From NCBI GenBank assembly GCA_905221235.1, contig CAJNCJ010000008.1, positions 14,771 through 78,770 on the forward strand: 64,000 nt of DNA, read 5' to 3'. Numbering within the stretch: position 1 is the stretch's first letter; each line of letters begins with the position of its first letter. This document shows positions 54,811 to 63,852 of this stretch, in pieces. This DNA comes from a bacterium. GTDB taxonomy: Bacteria > Bacillota > Bacilli > Lactobacillales > Streptococcaceae. The notes beneath the pieces are model-generated. The model made no database searches and was not told the origin of the DNA. It was given only the letters and a program-made list of their open reading frames with translations. The position numbers and the translations under genes were made by a program.

Positions 54811-55575
54811 ATGATTCAGAAACATGCGATTCCCATTTTAGAGTTTGATGACAATCCTCAGGCGGTCATCATGCCTGATCACGAGGGGCTGGATTTGCAC
54901 TTGCCCAAGAAGTGTGTCTATGCTTTTTTAGGTGAGGAGATTGACTGCTATGCGAGGGAAGTAGGGGCGGACTGTGTCGGTGAATTCGTTTCTGCCACCA
55001 AGACTTATCCAATCTATGTCGTGAACTACAAGGGCAAGGAGGTCTGTCTGGCTCAGGCTCCTGTTGGTTCAGCTCCAGCAGCCCAGTTTATGGATTGGTT
55101 GGTTGGATATGGTGTGGAGCAGATTATTTCCACTGGAACCTGTGGTGTACTGGCTGATATAGAAGAAAATGCCTTTATAGTCCCTGTTCGCGCTCTGCGA
55201 GATGAAGGAGCTAGTTATCACTATGTGGCACCTTCTCGTTATATGGAAATTCAGCCAGAGGCTATTGCTGCTATTGAACGAGTGGTGGAAGCCAGAGGGA
55301 TCCCCTATGAAGAAGTCATGACCTGGACGACAGACGGTTTTTACCGAGAAACGGCTGAAAAGGTGGCTTATCGCAAGGAAGAAGGCTGTGCTGTTGTGGA
55401 GATGGAGTGTTCTGCGCTCGCGGCAGTAGCCCAACTGCGTGGGGTTCTCTGGGGTGAATTGTTGTTCACAGCTGATTCTTTAGCAGACTTGGACCAGTAC
55501 GATAGTCGTGACTGGGGTTCAGAAGCTTTCGAGAAGGCCTTGGAACTCTGCCTTGAGATAACTTCTCAGATATAG
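54811..55575 (+). CDS. Nucleoside phosphorylase-family protein
   Basis: 254 residues of the PNP/UDP phosphorylase superfamily: QAPVGSAPAAQFMDWLVGYGVEQIISTGTCG, ALRDEGASYHY, TTDGFYRE and CAVVEMECSALAAVAQLRG (ribose-binding Met-Glu). Cleaves nucleosides with phosphate; which base is uncertain (uridine-type is likely from the family). AAAGGAGGTGG precedes the start. Confidence 0.85.
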   Translation: MIQKHAIPILEFDDNPQAVIMPDHEGLDLHLPKKCVYAFLGEEIDCYAREVGADCVGEFVSATKTYPIYVVNYKGKEVCLAQAPVGSAPAAQFMDWLVGYGVEQIISTGTCGVLADIEENAFIVPVRALRDEGASYHYVAPSRYMEIQPEAIAAIERVVEARGIPYEEVMTWTTDGFYRETAEKVAYRKEEGCAVVEMECSALAAVAQLRGVLWGELLFTADSLADLDQYDSRDWGSEAFEKALELCLEITSQI

Positions 55576-55608
55576 CTACTCTCCTTCTTTTTATGGTACA
55601 ATGGATGT

Positions 55609-56988
55609 ATGTTATTCAAATTATTTGTTAAAAAAATTGAAAGGGCCTTGGGTGGACTTTCACCAGCTCGTCGCATCTTTTTAAGTTTCGCTGGAGTTAT
55701 TTTTATAGGTTCTCTCTTTTTGAGTTTGCCTTTTGTTCAGGCGAGCGGTTCGCAGGCCACTTATTTTGACCATCTCTTTACGACGGTGTCCATGGTCTGT
55801 GTAACCGGCCTTTTTACGCAACCAGTGGCTACGACCTATAATGTCTGGGGGCAGTTGATTTGTATGCTTTTGATACAGATTGGTGGTCTGGGGCTCATGA
55901 CCTTTATCGGAGTCTTTTATATTCAGGGGAAGCAAAAGCTTAGTCTTCGCAGTCGTGAAACCATTCAGGAGAGCTTCAGTTACGGGGAGACTCGGTCGCT
56001 GAAGGCCTTTATGCGGTCTATCTTTTTGACGACTTTTCTGGTGGAGGGCTTGGGTGCTTTTCTACTAAGTTTTCGTTTTATTCCTGAGTTTGGCTGGGGA
56101 CGAGGCATTTTCACCTCTATCTTTTTAGCTATTTCAGCCTTTTGTAATGCTGGTTTTGATAATTTCGGCAGTAGCAGTTTAGTAGCTTTTCAGACGGATC
56201 CCTTGATTAATCTGGTTATTGCTGGTTTGATTATCACGGGTGGTCTTGGCTTTATGGTCTGGTTTGACTTGGCAACCCAGTTTGACAAGAAGAAAAAACG
56301 CCGTCTGCGTTTCCACACCAAACTAGTCCTCTTCTTGACTGCAGGGATTTTGCTGTTTGGGACAGTATCCACACTCTTTACGGAGTGGCACAATCCTGGA
56401 ACCATTGGCAATCTCAGTGTTCCAGAGAAAGTGCTGGTTAGCTTTTTCCAAACCGTCAGCATGAGAACGGCTGGCTTTGCCTCTATTGACTACACCCAAG
56501 CTCGGCCTGTGACCTTGTTTATCTACATCCTACAGATGTTTCTCGGAGGAGCGCCTGGAGGGACGGCTGGGGGTCTCAAGATTACGACTTTCTTTGTCTT
56601 GTTGGTTTTTGCGCGTAGTGAATTGCTGGGCTTACCTCATGCCAATGTTGCGCAGAGAACTATTGAGGCTCGAACAGTCCAAAAATCCTTTAGTGTCTTC
56701 ATTATCTTTTTGATGACCTTCTTGTTGGGCTTGATGTTGTTGGGAATTACAGCAGAAGGAACACCGCGATTTATCTACCTCATGTTTGAGACCATTTCAG
56801 CTCTTGCGACAGTTGGGGTAACGGCAAATCTGACACCAGAACTGGGCAAGTTAGCTCTCAGCATTGTCATGGTGCTCATGTTTATTGGCCGTATCGGTCC
56901 CTTGACCTTGCTGGTTAGTCTAGCTGACTACCAGCCTGATAAGAAAGATTTGATTCAGTATATGAAAGCAGATATTAGTATTGGATAA
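55609..56988 (+). CDS. trkH: Potassium uptake membrane protein TrkH/KtrB
   Basis: 459 residues, four pseudo-repeats of membrane-pore-membrane: TTVSMVCVTGLF, AISAFCNAGFDNFG, TVSMRTAGFASID, ETISALATVGVTANLT as selectivity stretches, plus GGAPGGTAGGLKITTF. The K+ channel part; the gate is the TrkA protein coded next. The two genes overlap in their non-start region. Confidence 0.92.
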   Translation: MLFKLFVKKIERALGGLSPARRIFLSFAGVIFIGSLFLSLPFVQASGSQATYFDHLFTTVSMVCVTGLFTQPVATTYNVWGQLICMLLIQIGGLGLMTFIGVFYIQGKQKLSLRSRETIQESFSYGETRSLKAFMRSIFLTTFLVEGLGAFLLSFRFIPEFGWGRGIFTSIFLAISAFCNAGFDNFGSSSLVAFQTDPLINLVIAGLIITGGLGFMVWFDLATQFDKKKKRRLRFHTKLVLFLTAGILLFGTVSTLFTEWHNPGTIGNLSVPEKVLVSFFQTVSMRTAGFASIDYTQARPVTLFIYILQMFLGGAPGGTAGGLKITTFFVLLVFARSELLGLPHANVAQRTIEARTVQKSFSVFIIFLMTFLLGLMLLGITAEGTPRFIYLMFETISALATVGVTANLTPELGKLALSIVMVLMFIGRIGPLTLLVSLADYQPDKKDLIQYMKADISIG

Positions 56989-57001
56989 GAAAGGAAGAAT
57001 G

Positions 57002-57667
57002 ATGTCAGATCGTACGATTGGAATTTTAGGCTTGGGGATTTTTGGGAGTAGTGTCCTGACAGCCCTAGCCAAGCAAGATATGAATATCATTGCCATTGAC
57101 GACCACGCCGAGCACATCAATCAATTTGAGCCAGTTTTGGCGCGTGGAGTTGTGGGCGATATTACAGATGAGGAACTCCTCAGAACTGCAGGGATTGATA
57201 CCTGTGATACGGTTGTAGTCGCAACAGGGGAAAATCTAGAGTCGAGTGTGCTTGCAGTCATGCATTGTAAGAGTCTAGGTGTACCAAGGGTTATTGCCAA
57301 GGTCAAAAGCCAGACAGCCAAGAAGGTGCTAGAAAAAATCGGTGCCGACTCGGTGATTTCACCTGAGTATGAAATGGGGCAGTCTCTAGCGCAGACCATT
57401 CTCTTTCATAACAATGTTGATGTCTTTCAGCTGGACAAAAATGTGTCTATCGTGGAGATGAAAATTCCGAGTGTTTGGGCAGGTCAAAGCCTAAGCCAGC
57501 TGGATCTACGTGGTAAATACAACCTCAATGTCCTAGGATTTCGTGAACAAGAAAATTCACCACTGGATGTCCAGTTTGGTCCTAATGACCTCTTGAAAGC
57601 AGATGCCTATATCTTGGCAGTCATCAACAACCAGTATCTAGATGACTTAGCAGAGTTAAATTCGTAA
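57002..57667 (+). CDS. trkA: TrkA/KtrA regulatory subunit (CabP-like)
   Basis: 221 residues: RCK-N Rossmann domain (RTIGILGLGIFGSSVLTALAKQ, VVVATGENLESSVLAVMHCKSLGV, IGADSVISPEYEMGQSLA) and RCK-C domain. The pneumococcal counterpart CabP binds c-di-AMP, which blocks K+ uptake; the RCK-C domain here fits this. The ATG at 57002 (MSDRT) gives the family length; an adjoining ATG lies at 56999. Confidence 0.9.
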   Translation: MSDRTIGILGLGIFGSSVLTALAKQDMNIIAIDDHAEHINQFEPVLARGVVGDITDEELLRTAGIDTCDTVVVATGENLESSVLAVMHCKSLGVPRVIAKVKSQTAKKVLEKIGADSVISPEYEMGQSLAQTILFHNNVDVFQLDKNVSIVEMKIPSVWAGQSLSQLDLRGKYNLNVLGFREQENSPLDVQFGPNDLLKADAYILAVINNQYLDDLAELNS

Positions 57668-57668
57668 G

Positions 57669-57689
57669 GAGGGGAATCCCCTCTTTTTT
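57669..57689 (+). terminator. Terminator after trkA
   Basis: GAGGGG-AAT-CCCCTC followed by six T. Confidence 0.9.
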
Positions 57690-57815
57690 GATGTCCAAGA
57701 TAGCAAATAGAGAGAAACCTGTATTCCAATTGAGACTAGAACCCCTTGTATTCTAGTAAAAGTCCTTCAAAATCTGGACTTTATGGTAGAATAGAAAGAA
57801 GTGACAAGAGAGAGT

Positions 57816-58012
57816 AATACTCTTCGAAAATCTCTTCAAACCACGTCAACGTCGCCTTGCCGTGGTATGGTTACTGACTTCGTCAGTTCTATCCACAACC
57901 TCAAAACTGTGTTTTGAGCTGACTTCGTCAGTTCTATCTGCAACCTCAAAGCAGTGCTTTGAGCAGCCTGCGGCTAGTTTCCTAGTTTGCTCTTTGATTT
58001 TCATTGAGTATA
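57816..58012. repeat. BOX element (A-B-B-C)
   Basis: Same layout as the element at 48015: AATACTCTTCGAAAATCTC start, GTCGCCTTGCCGTGG boxA, two boxB-like units with CGTCAGTTCTATC, and a boxC end TTTCATTGAGTATA. It fills the gap between trkA and the glycosyltransferase gene together with the trkA terminator. Confidence 0.92.
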
Positions 58013-58043
58013 AGAAAAAATCAGTCCCCTAAAGGAGTAGATT

Positions 58044-59060
58044 ATGAAGTTATTGTCTATCGCCATTCCTAGCTATAATGCTGCAGCCTATCTTCATTAC
58101 TGTGTGGAGTCGCTAGTGATTGGTGGTGAGCAAGTTGAGATTTTGATTATCAATGATGGGTCTCAGGATCAGACTCAGGAAATTGCTGAGCGTTTAGCTA
58201 ACAAGTATCCTAGCATTGTTAGAGCCATCTATCAGGAAAATAAAGGCCATGGCGGTGCCGTCAATCGTGGCTTAGCGGAGGCTTCTGGGCGCTATTTTAA
58301 AGTAGTGGATAGTGATGACTGGGTAGATCCTCGTGCTTACCTGAAAATTTTGGAGACCTTGCAGGAACTAGAGAGTGAAGGTCAAGAGATAGATGCCTTT
58401 GTGACCAATTTTGTCTATGAAAAGGAAGGTCAGTCTCGTAAGAAGAGTATGAGTTACGAGTCCGTCTTGCCTGTCCAGCAGATTTTTGGCTGGGATCAGG
58501 TTGGAAATTTCTCAAAAGGCCAGTATATCATGATGCACTCGCTGATTTACCGGACAGATTTGTTGCGAGCGAGCCAGTTCCAACTGCCTGAGCATACCTT
58601 TTATGTCGATAATCTCTTTGTCTTTACCCCTCTTCAGCAGGTTAAGACCATGTACTATTTGCCTGTCGATTTCTATCGTTATTTGATTGGGCGTGAGGAC
58701 CAGTCTGTCAATGAGCAAGTGATGATTAAACGCATTGACCAGCAACTCAAGGTCAATCGACTCTTGGTAGACCAGCTTGATTTATCTAAAGTGAGTCATC
58801 CCAAAATGAAAGAATACTTGCTGAATCATATTGAAATCACGACGGTGATTTCCAGTGCCCTGCTCAACCGAGCAGGAACAGCAGAGCATCTTGCAAAAAA
58901 ACGGGAGTTGTGGACTTATATTCAGCAGAAAAATCCAGAGGTCTTTCAGGCCATTCGTAAAACCATGTTGAGCCGTTTGACCAAACATTCAGTCTTGCCA
59001 GCTCGCAAACTTTCCAATGTCGTCTATCAAATCACCAAGTCTGTTTATGGATTTAATTAA
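58044..59060 (+). CDS. Family 2 glycosyltransferase
   Basis: 338 residues. GT-A fold: LLSIAIPSYNAAAYLHYCVESL, IINDGSQDQTQEIAERL, NRGLAEASGRYFKVVDSDDWVDP (DxD-like SDD). No membrane segment. Acceptor and sugar unknown; it lies just before the adhesin gene, but gene order alone does not show that it modifies it. GGAG precedes the ATG. Confidence 0.87.
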   Translation: MKLLSIAIPSYNAAAYLHYCVESLVIGGEQVEILIINDGSQDQTQEIAERLANKYPSIVRAIYQENKGHGGAVNRGLAEASGRYFKVVDSDDWVDPRAYLKILETLQELESEGQEIDAFVTNFVYEKEGQSRKKSMSYESVLPVQQIFGWDQVGNFSKGQYIMMHSLIYRTDLLRASQFQLPEHTFYVDNLFVFTPLQQVKTMYYLPVDFYRYLIGREDQSVNEQVMIKRIDQQLKVNRLLVDQLDLSKVSHPKMKEYLLNHIEITTVISSALLNRAGTAEHLAKKRELWTYIQQKNPEVFQAIRKTMLSRLTKHSVLPARKLSNVVYQITKSVYGFN

Positions 59061-59175
59061 TATAAGTATTTTATAAGAGGGATTTAAGAAAAATTTTAAC
59101 TTTTTCTTAGTCCTTTTTAATTTTAGGAGATTATACTAGAGTCATCAAATAAAGAAAAACTCTAAGGAGAATCCT

Positions 59176-61887
59176 ATGAAATTCAATCCAAATCAAAGAT
59201 ATACTCGTTGGTCTATTCGCCGTCTTAGTGTCGGTGTTGCCTCAGTTGTTGTAGCCAGTGGCTTCTTTGTCCTAGTTGGTCAACCAAGTTCTGTACGTGC
59301 CGATGTGGTCAATCCGACCCCTGCTCAAGTTGTGCCAGATGCTACTTCGGTGAGTGAAAAGAGTGACTTACCAGCAGAACTTCTCAAAGAAGCAGTCGAT
59401 ACAGCTCTTCCTTCAGAACAGGCAGACTCAACACCTAAAGCAAGCTTGGATGCTACAAGCTCTCCAGAAAAAGCGGATGTAGCTGCTAAAGACCAAGTAG
59501 TAGCACCAAAAGAAGAAGTGCAAGCAAAACCAGAATCTAAGAAAGAAACAGAAGATGCGCTTAAACCTGCGACAAATCCAGCGCCTACAGTTTCTGGACA
59601 AGACCGTGAAGCAAATGAAGCTCAACCAGCAACCACTCCAGCTGAAGTGCAAAAGGGTGTGGCTGACAACACCAAAGACACAGTAGACGTCCCAGCCACT
59701 TACTTGGACAAAGCGAACTTCCCAGGCCCATTCACAGCCGGTGTCAACCAAGTTATTCCGTACGAATTTTTCGCTGGTGACGGTATGTTGACTCGCCTTA
59801 TCTTGAAAGCATCAGACAAGGCTCCGTGGTCAGACAACGGTTCGGCCAAAAATCCCGCCCTCCCACCAGTAGAGAAATTGGGCAAAGGCCTCTACTTCTA
59901 CGAAGTGGACTTGGCAGGTACTCAAGGCAAATCAGATAAAGAGCTTCTTGACCTCTTGAAACAAAACGGCACTCAAAGCTACAAGGCTACTATCAAGGTG
60001 TACGGTGCGAAAGATGGTAAGGCTGATTTGAGCAATCTCGTAGCGACTAAGAATTTGGATGTCAATTTGAACGGCTTGACTACCCCAGCTGAAGTTCAAA
60101 AAGGCGTGGCCGACAACACCAAAGACACAGTAGATGTCCCAGCTACATATTTGGACAAGGCTAACTTCCCAGGTCCATTTACAGCCGGTGTTAACCAAGT
60201 CATTCCATACGAATTTTTCGCAGGTGACGGTATGTTGACTCGTTTGATTTTGAAAGCCTCAGACAAGGCTCCATGGTCAGACAACGGTTCAGCTAAAAAT
60301 CCAGCTCTCCCACCAGTAGAAAAATTGGGCAAAGGTCTTTACTTCTACGAAGTAGATTTGGCAGGCACTCAAGGTAAATCTGACAAAGAACTTCTTGACT
60401 TCTTGAAACAAAACGGCACTCAAAGCTACAAGGCAACCATCAAAGTGTACGGCGTAAAAGATGGCAAGGCAGACTTGAGCAACCTCGTAGCGACTAAAAA
60501 TTTGGATGTCAATTTGAACGGCTTGACTACTCCGGCTGAAGTCCAAAAAGGTGTAGCCGACAATACTAAAGACACAGTAGACATTCCAGCTTCTTATCTG
60601 GACAAGGCCAACTTCCCAGGTCCATTTACAGCAGGTGTCAACCAAGTCATTCCATACGAATTCTTCGCAGGTGACGGTATGTTAACTCGTTTGATTTTGA
60701 AAGCTTCTGACAAGGCTCCATGGTCAGACAATGGTTCAGCTAAAAATCCAGCTCTTCCACCAGTAGAGAAATTGGGTAAAGGTCTTTACTTCTATGAAGT
60801 GGATTTGGCCGGTACTCAAGGCAAATCTGACAAAGAATTGCTTGACTTGTTGAAACAAAACGGCACTCAAAGCTACAAGGCAACCATCAAAGTGTACGGT
60901 GCGAAAGATGGTAAGGCTGATTTGAGCAATCTCGTAGCGACTAAGGATTTGACAGTAAACTTGAATGGCTTAACCACTCCAGCTGAAGTCCGAAAAGGCG
61001 TGGCTGACAATACCAAAGACACAGTAGACGTTCCAGCCACTTACTTGGATAAGGCTAACTTCCCAGGCCCATTCACAGCAGGTGTTAACCAAGTCATTCC
61101 ATATGAATTCTTCGCAGGTGACGGTATGTTGACTCGTTTGATTTTGAAAGCCTCAGACAAGGCTCCGTGGTCAGACAACGGTTCAGCTAAAAATGCCGCC
61201 CTTCCACCAGTAGAGAAATTGGGCAAAGGTCTTTACTTCTACGAAGTGGACTTGGCTGGCACTCAAGGTAAATCTGATAAAGAGCTTCTAGACCTCTTGA
61301 AACAAAATGGAACTCACAGCTACAAGGCAACTATCAAGGTTTATGGTGCGAAGGACGGCAAGGCCGATTTGAGTAATCTTGTAGCGACTAAGGATTTGAC
61401 AGTAAACTTGAATGGACATCAGTCTCTTACTCCGATGCAATCAGGCTTCGTCCCATCTTCTAATGGTTCAGCTATGCCGGCTCCAATGATGAATAGTCAT
61501 CAAGATGCATCTAATATGAACGCTCAAATGCCAAGTGCCAATCAAGATGAGATGAAATCTCAAATGCCAGCTGCTAGCCAGGATAAGATGATGCCTAACA
61601 AAGAGCAGGACAAAACCATGAATGCTAGCCAGCCTATGGTAACATCAAGCATGAAACAAGATCAAGCTCCAGCAGCCTCAAGCAAAATGTCTGATGAAGG
61701 CAAGATGGCAGCTAATAACAAGGCATCAAATCCAATGATGGCTGATAAAATGAAAGACCAAAAAGACATGCTTCCATATACTGGTGAAGCCCAAACATCA
61801 ATGGCTACTATTGGATTCTTTGGATTAGCTTTGGCCGGACTTCTAGGTGGACTCGGTTTGAAAGCTAAAAAAGAAGAAAATGACTAG
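59176..61887 (+). CDS. pavB: PavB-like surface adhesin with SSURE repeats
   Basis: 903 residues. YSIRK-type signal (RYTRWSIRRLSVGVASVVVA), a charged Pro/Lys/Glu-rich stretch (about 40-150), four nearly identical 149-residue repeats (153-748, TPAEVQKGVADNTKDTVDVP to VNLNG), a Met/Gln/Ser-rich spacer, sorting signal LPYTGE, membrane segment and basic tail. SSURE repeats bind fibronectin and plasminogen in pneumococci. The downstream two-component system is known there to affect pavB. Repeat number varies between strains. Confidence 0.92.
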   Translation: MKFNPNQRYTRWSIRRLSVGVASVVVASGFFVLVGQPSSVRADVVNPTPAQVVPDATSVSEKSDLPAELLKEAVDTALPSEQADSTPKASLDATSSPEKADVAAKDQVVAPKEEVQAKPESKKETEDALKPATNPAPTVSGQDREANEAQPATTPAEVQKGVADNTKDTVDVPATYLDKANFPGPFTAGVNQVIPYEFFAGDGMLTRLILKASDKAPWSDNGSAKNPALPPVEKLGKGLYFYEVDLAGTQGKSDKELLDLLKQNGTQSYKATIKVYGAKDGKADLSNLVATKNLDVNLNGLTTPAEVQKGVADNTKDTVDVPATYLDKANFPGPFTAGVNQVIPYEFFAGDGMLTRLILKASDKAPWSDNGSAKNPALPPVEKLGKGLYFYEVDLAGTQGKSDKELLDFLKQNGTQSYKATIKVYGVKDGKADLSNLVATKNLDVNLNGLTTPAEVQKGVADNTKDTVDIPASYLDKANFPGPFTAGVNQVIPYEFFAGDGMLTRLILKASDKAPWSDNGSAKNPALPPVEKLGKGLYFYEVDLAGTQGKSDKELLDLLKQNGTQSYKATIKVYGAKDGKADLSNLVATKDLTVNLNGLTTPAEVRKGVADNTKDTVDVPATYLDKANFPGPFTAGVNQVIPYEFFAGDGMLTRLILKASDKAPWSDNGSAKNAALPPVEKLGKGLYFYEVDLAGTQGKSDKELLDLLKQNGTHSYKATIKVYGAKDGKADLSNLVATKDLTVNLNGHQSLTPMQSGFVPSSNGSAMPAPMMNSHQDASNMNAQMPSANQDEMKSQMPAASQDKMMPNKEQDKTMNASQPMVTSSMKQDQAPAASSKMSDEGKMAANNKASNPMMADKMKDQKDMLPYTGEAQTSMATIGFFGLALAGLLGGLGLKAKKEEND
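59635..61422 (+). repeat. Four 447-bp tandem repeats in pavB
   Basis: Units begin at 59635, 60082, 60529 and 60976, exactly 447 bp apart, so the frame is always kept. The proteins differ at few places (VPATY/IPASY, LLDLL/LLDFL, NPALPP/NAALPP, TQSY/THSY) while many silent changes separate the DNA, so the copies are not very recent. Confidence 0.92.
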
Positions 61888-61961
61888 TCTAGTTACAGAC
61901 TTTCTATCTAGGATATGAAAAATCCAGATATCGTTTAGAATGTTCGTAAAGAGATTAAAAT

Positions 61962-61996
61962 AGTGTTATACTATTGTGGTATAGCACTGTTTTTTT
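61962..61996 (+). terminator. Terminator or attenuator between pavB and the two-component genes
   Basis: AGTGTTATAC (61962-61971) pairs with GTATAGCACT (61979-61988) followed by a T7 tract. TATACT inside it may also be a -10 for the regulator gene. Confidence 0.6.
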
Positions 61997-62010
61997 CAAA
62001 GGAGAGACAG

Positions 62011-62709
62011 ATGGGAAAGACAATTTTACTCGTTGACGACGAGGTAGAAATCACAGATATTCATCAACGTTATCTGGTTCAGGCAGGATATAATGTTTTG
62101 GTGGCCCATGATGGAGCAGAGGCCTTAGAAATCTTCAAGCGAAAACCAATTGATTTGATTATTACAGATATCATGATGCCTCGGATGGATGGTTATGATT
62201 TGATTAGTGAGGTTCAGTATCAATCTCCAGATCAGCCTTTTCTATTTATCACGGCTAAGACCAGCGAGCAGGACAAGATTTATGGCCTGAGCTTAGGGGC
62301 AGATGACTTTATTGCCAAGCCCTTTAGCCCTCGTGAGCTGGTTTTGCGTGTCCACAATATCTTGCGTCGCCTTCATCGTGGAGGTGAGACAGAAGTCGTC
62401 AGTCTCGGGGATTTACGGATGAATCACGGTAGCCATGAGGTCCAAGTCGGAGATGTGGCGCTTGATTTGACAGTCAAATCCTTCGAACTTCTATGGCTTC
62501 TAGCCAGCAATCCAGAGCGGGTTTTCTCTAAGACAGACCTCTATGAAAAGGTCTGGCAGGAAGACTATGTGGATGACACCAATACCTTGAATGTTCATAT
62601 TCATGCTCTTCGACAGGAGTTGGCTAAACATGCTAGTGCAGAAACACCGACCATCAAAACCGTCTGGGGCTTGGGCTACAAAATTGAGAAAGCACGAGGT
62701 AGTCAATGA
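62011..62709 (+). CDS. OmpR-family response regulator (TCS08-type)
   Basis: 232 residues: receiver (ILLVDDEVEITDIHQRYL, phospho-Asp in LIITDIMMPRMDG, Thr in LFITAKTSEQDK, Lys in FIAKPFSPREL) and winged-helix DNA-binding domain (LTVKSFELLWLLASNPERVFSKTDLYEKVWQEDYVDDTNTLNVHIHALRQEL, split here). In pneumococci RR08 next to pavB affects pavB and pilus expression. Start at 62011 (MGKTILLV) with AAAGGAG. Overlaps the kinase gene by four bases. Confidence 0.9.
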   Translation: MGKTILLVDDEVEITDIHQRYLVQAGYNVLVAHDGAEALEIFKRKPIDLIITDIMMPRMDGYDLISEVQYQSPDQPFLFITAKTSEQDKIYGLSLGADDFIAKPFSPRELVLRVHNILRRLHRGGETEVVSLGDLRMNHGSHEVQVGDVALDLTVKSFELLWLLASNPERVFSKTDLYEKVWQEDYVDDTNTLNVHIHALRQELAKHASAETPTIKTVWGLGYKIEKARGSQ

Positions 62710-63770
62710 AATTAAAAAGTTATATTTTAGTGGGGTATATCATTTCAACACTCCTAACGATTATCGTGGTTTTTTGGGCCATCCAGCGCATGTTAATTGA
62801 GGAAAGAGAAATTTATTTCCTGATCGGCATGACTTTAATCGCAAGTTTTATCGGTGCTGGGATTAGTCTCTTTCTCCTATCGCCTGTCTTTACATCATTG
62901 GCCAAACTCAAGGAACATGCCAAGCGGGTAGCGGACAAGGATTTTCCTTCAAATCTGGAGGTTCAAGGTCCTGTAGAATTTCAACAATTAGGGCAAGCCT
63001 TCAATGAAATGTCCCATGATTTGCAGGCGACCTTTGATTCCTTGGAAGAAAGCGAACGAGAAAAGGGCTTAATGATTGCCCAGCTGTCGCATGATATCAA
63101 GACCCCCATCACTTCGATCCAAGCGACGGTAGAAGGGATTTTGGACGGGGTTATCAAGGAGGGAGAACAAGCCCATTATCTAGCAACCATTGGACGCCAG
63201 ACAGAAAGACTCAATAAACTGGTTGAGGAATTGAATTTTTTGACCCTAAACACAGCTAGAAATCAGGCGGAGACGACTAGTAAGGACAGCATTTTTCTGG
63301 ATCAGCTTTTGATTGAGTGCATGAGTGAATTTCAGTTCTTGATTGAGCAGGAGGAGCGAGATGTCCACTTGCAGGTGATCCCAGAGTCTGCCCGGATTGA
63401 GGGAGATTATGCCAAACTTTCTCGTATCTTGGTAAATCTGGTCAATAACGCTTTTAAATATTCTGCTCCAGGAACCAAGCTGGAGGTGGTAGCTAAGCTG
63501 GAGAAGAACCAGCTTTCAATCAGTGTGACCGATGAGGGACAGGGGATTGCCCCAGAGGATTTGGAGAATATTTTCAAACGCCTTTATCGTGTCGAAACTT
63601 CGCGCAATATGAAAACAGGTGGTCATGGCTTAGGGCTTGCGATTGCGCGTGAATTGGCCCATCAATTGGGGGGAGAAATCACAGTTACCAGCCAGTACGG
63701 CCTCGGAAGCACCTTTACCCTCGTTCTTAACCTCTCTGGCAATGAAAATAAAGGTAAATTCCCAAACTAA
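62706..63770 (+). CDS. Sensor histidine kinase (TCS08-type)
   Basis: 354 residues: two membrane segments (8-30, 38-60) with almost no outside loop, HAMP (AKLKEHAKRVADKDF), His in QLSHDIKTPITSI, N-box LVNLVNNAFKYSA, G-boxes DEGQGIAPEDL and GGHGLGLAIARELAHQLGG. The lack of an extracytoplasmic domain suggests an intramembrane sensor of envelope stress. Pairs with the regulator coded just upstream. Confidence 0.9.
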   Translation: MKLKSYILVGYIISTLLTIIVVFWAIQRMLIEEREIYFLIGMTLIASFIGAGISLFLLSPVFTSLAKLKEHAKRVADKDFPSNLEVQGPVEFQQLGQAFNEMSHDLQATFDSLEESEREKGLMIAQLSHDIKTPITSIQATVEGILDGVIKEGEQAHYLATIGRQTERLNKLVEELNFLTLNTARNQAETTSKDSIFLDQLLIECMSEFQFLIEQEERDVHLQVIPESARIEGDYAKLSRILVNLVNNAFKYSAPGTKLEVVAKLEKNQLSISVTDEGQGIAPEDLENIFKRLYRVETSRNMKTGGHGLGLAIARELAHQLGGEITVTSQYGLGSTFTLVLNLSGNENKGKFPN

Positions 63771-63787
63771 GTTCCACTGCTAATCCA

Positions 63788-63852
63788 AGTGGAAGTTAGT
63801 CTGATAAAAATCCTAAAAAACATTGGAAATCCGTGTCAGGGTAACTTCCACT
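63788..63852 (+). repeat. Inverted repeat in the tail of the window
   Basis: AGTGGAAGTTA (63788-63798) and TAACTTCCACT (63842-63852) form an 11-bp inverted repeat; GTGGAAGTTAGTGTGAGA near 63962 repeats the motif. No frame of note in 63771-64000. It could be a terminator for the kinase gene or the end of a mobile-element remnant. Confidence 0.4.

Noticed and set aside
59700..61226. Minus-strand open frames across pavB
   Set aside because: They recur with the repeats as shadows of the strongly biased coding frame and have no start signals.
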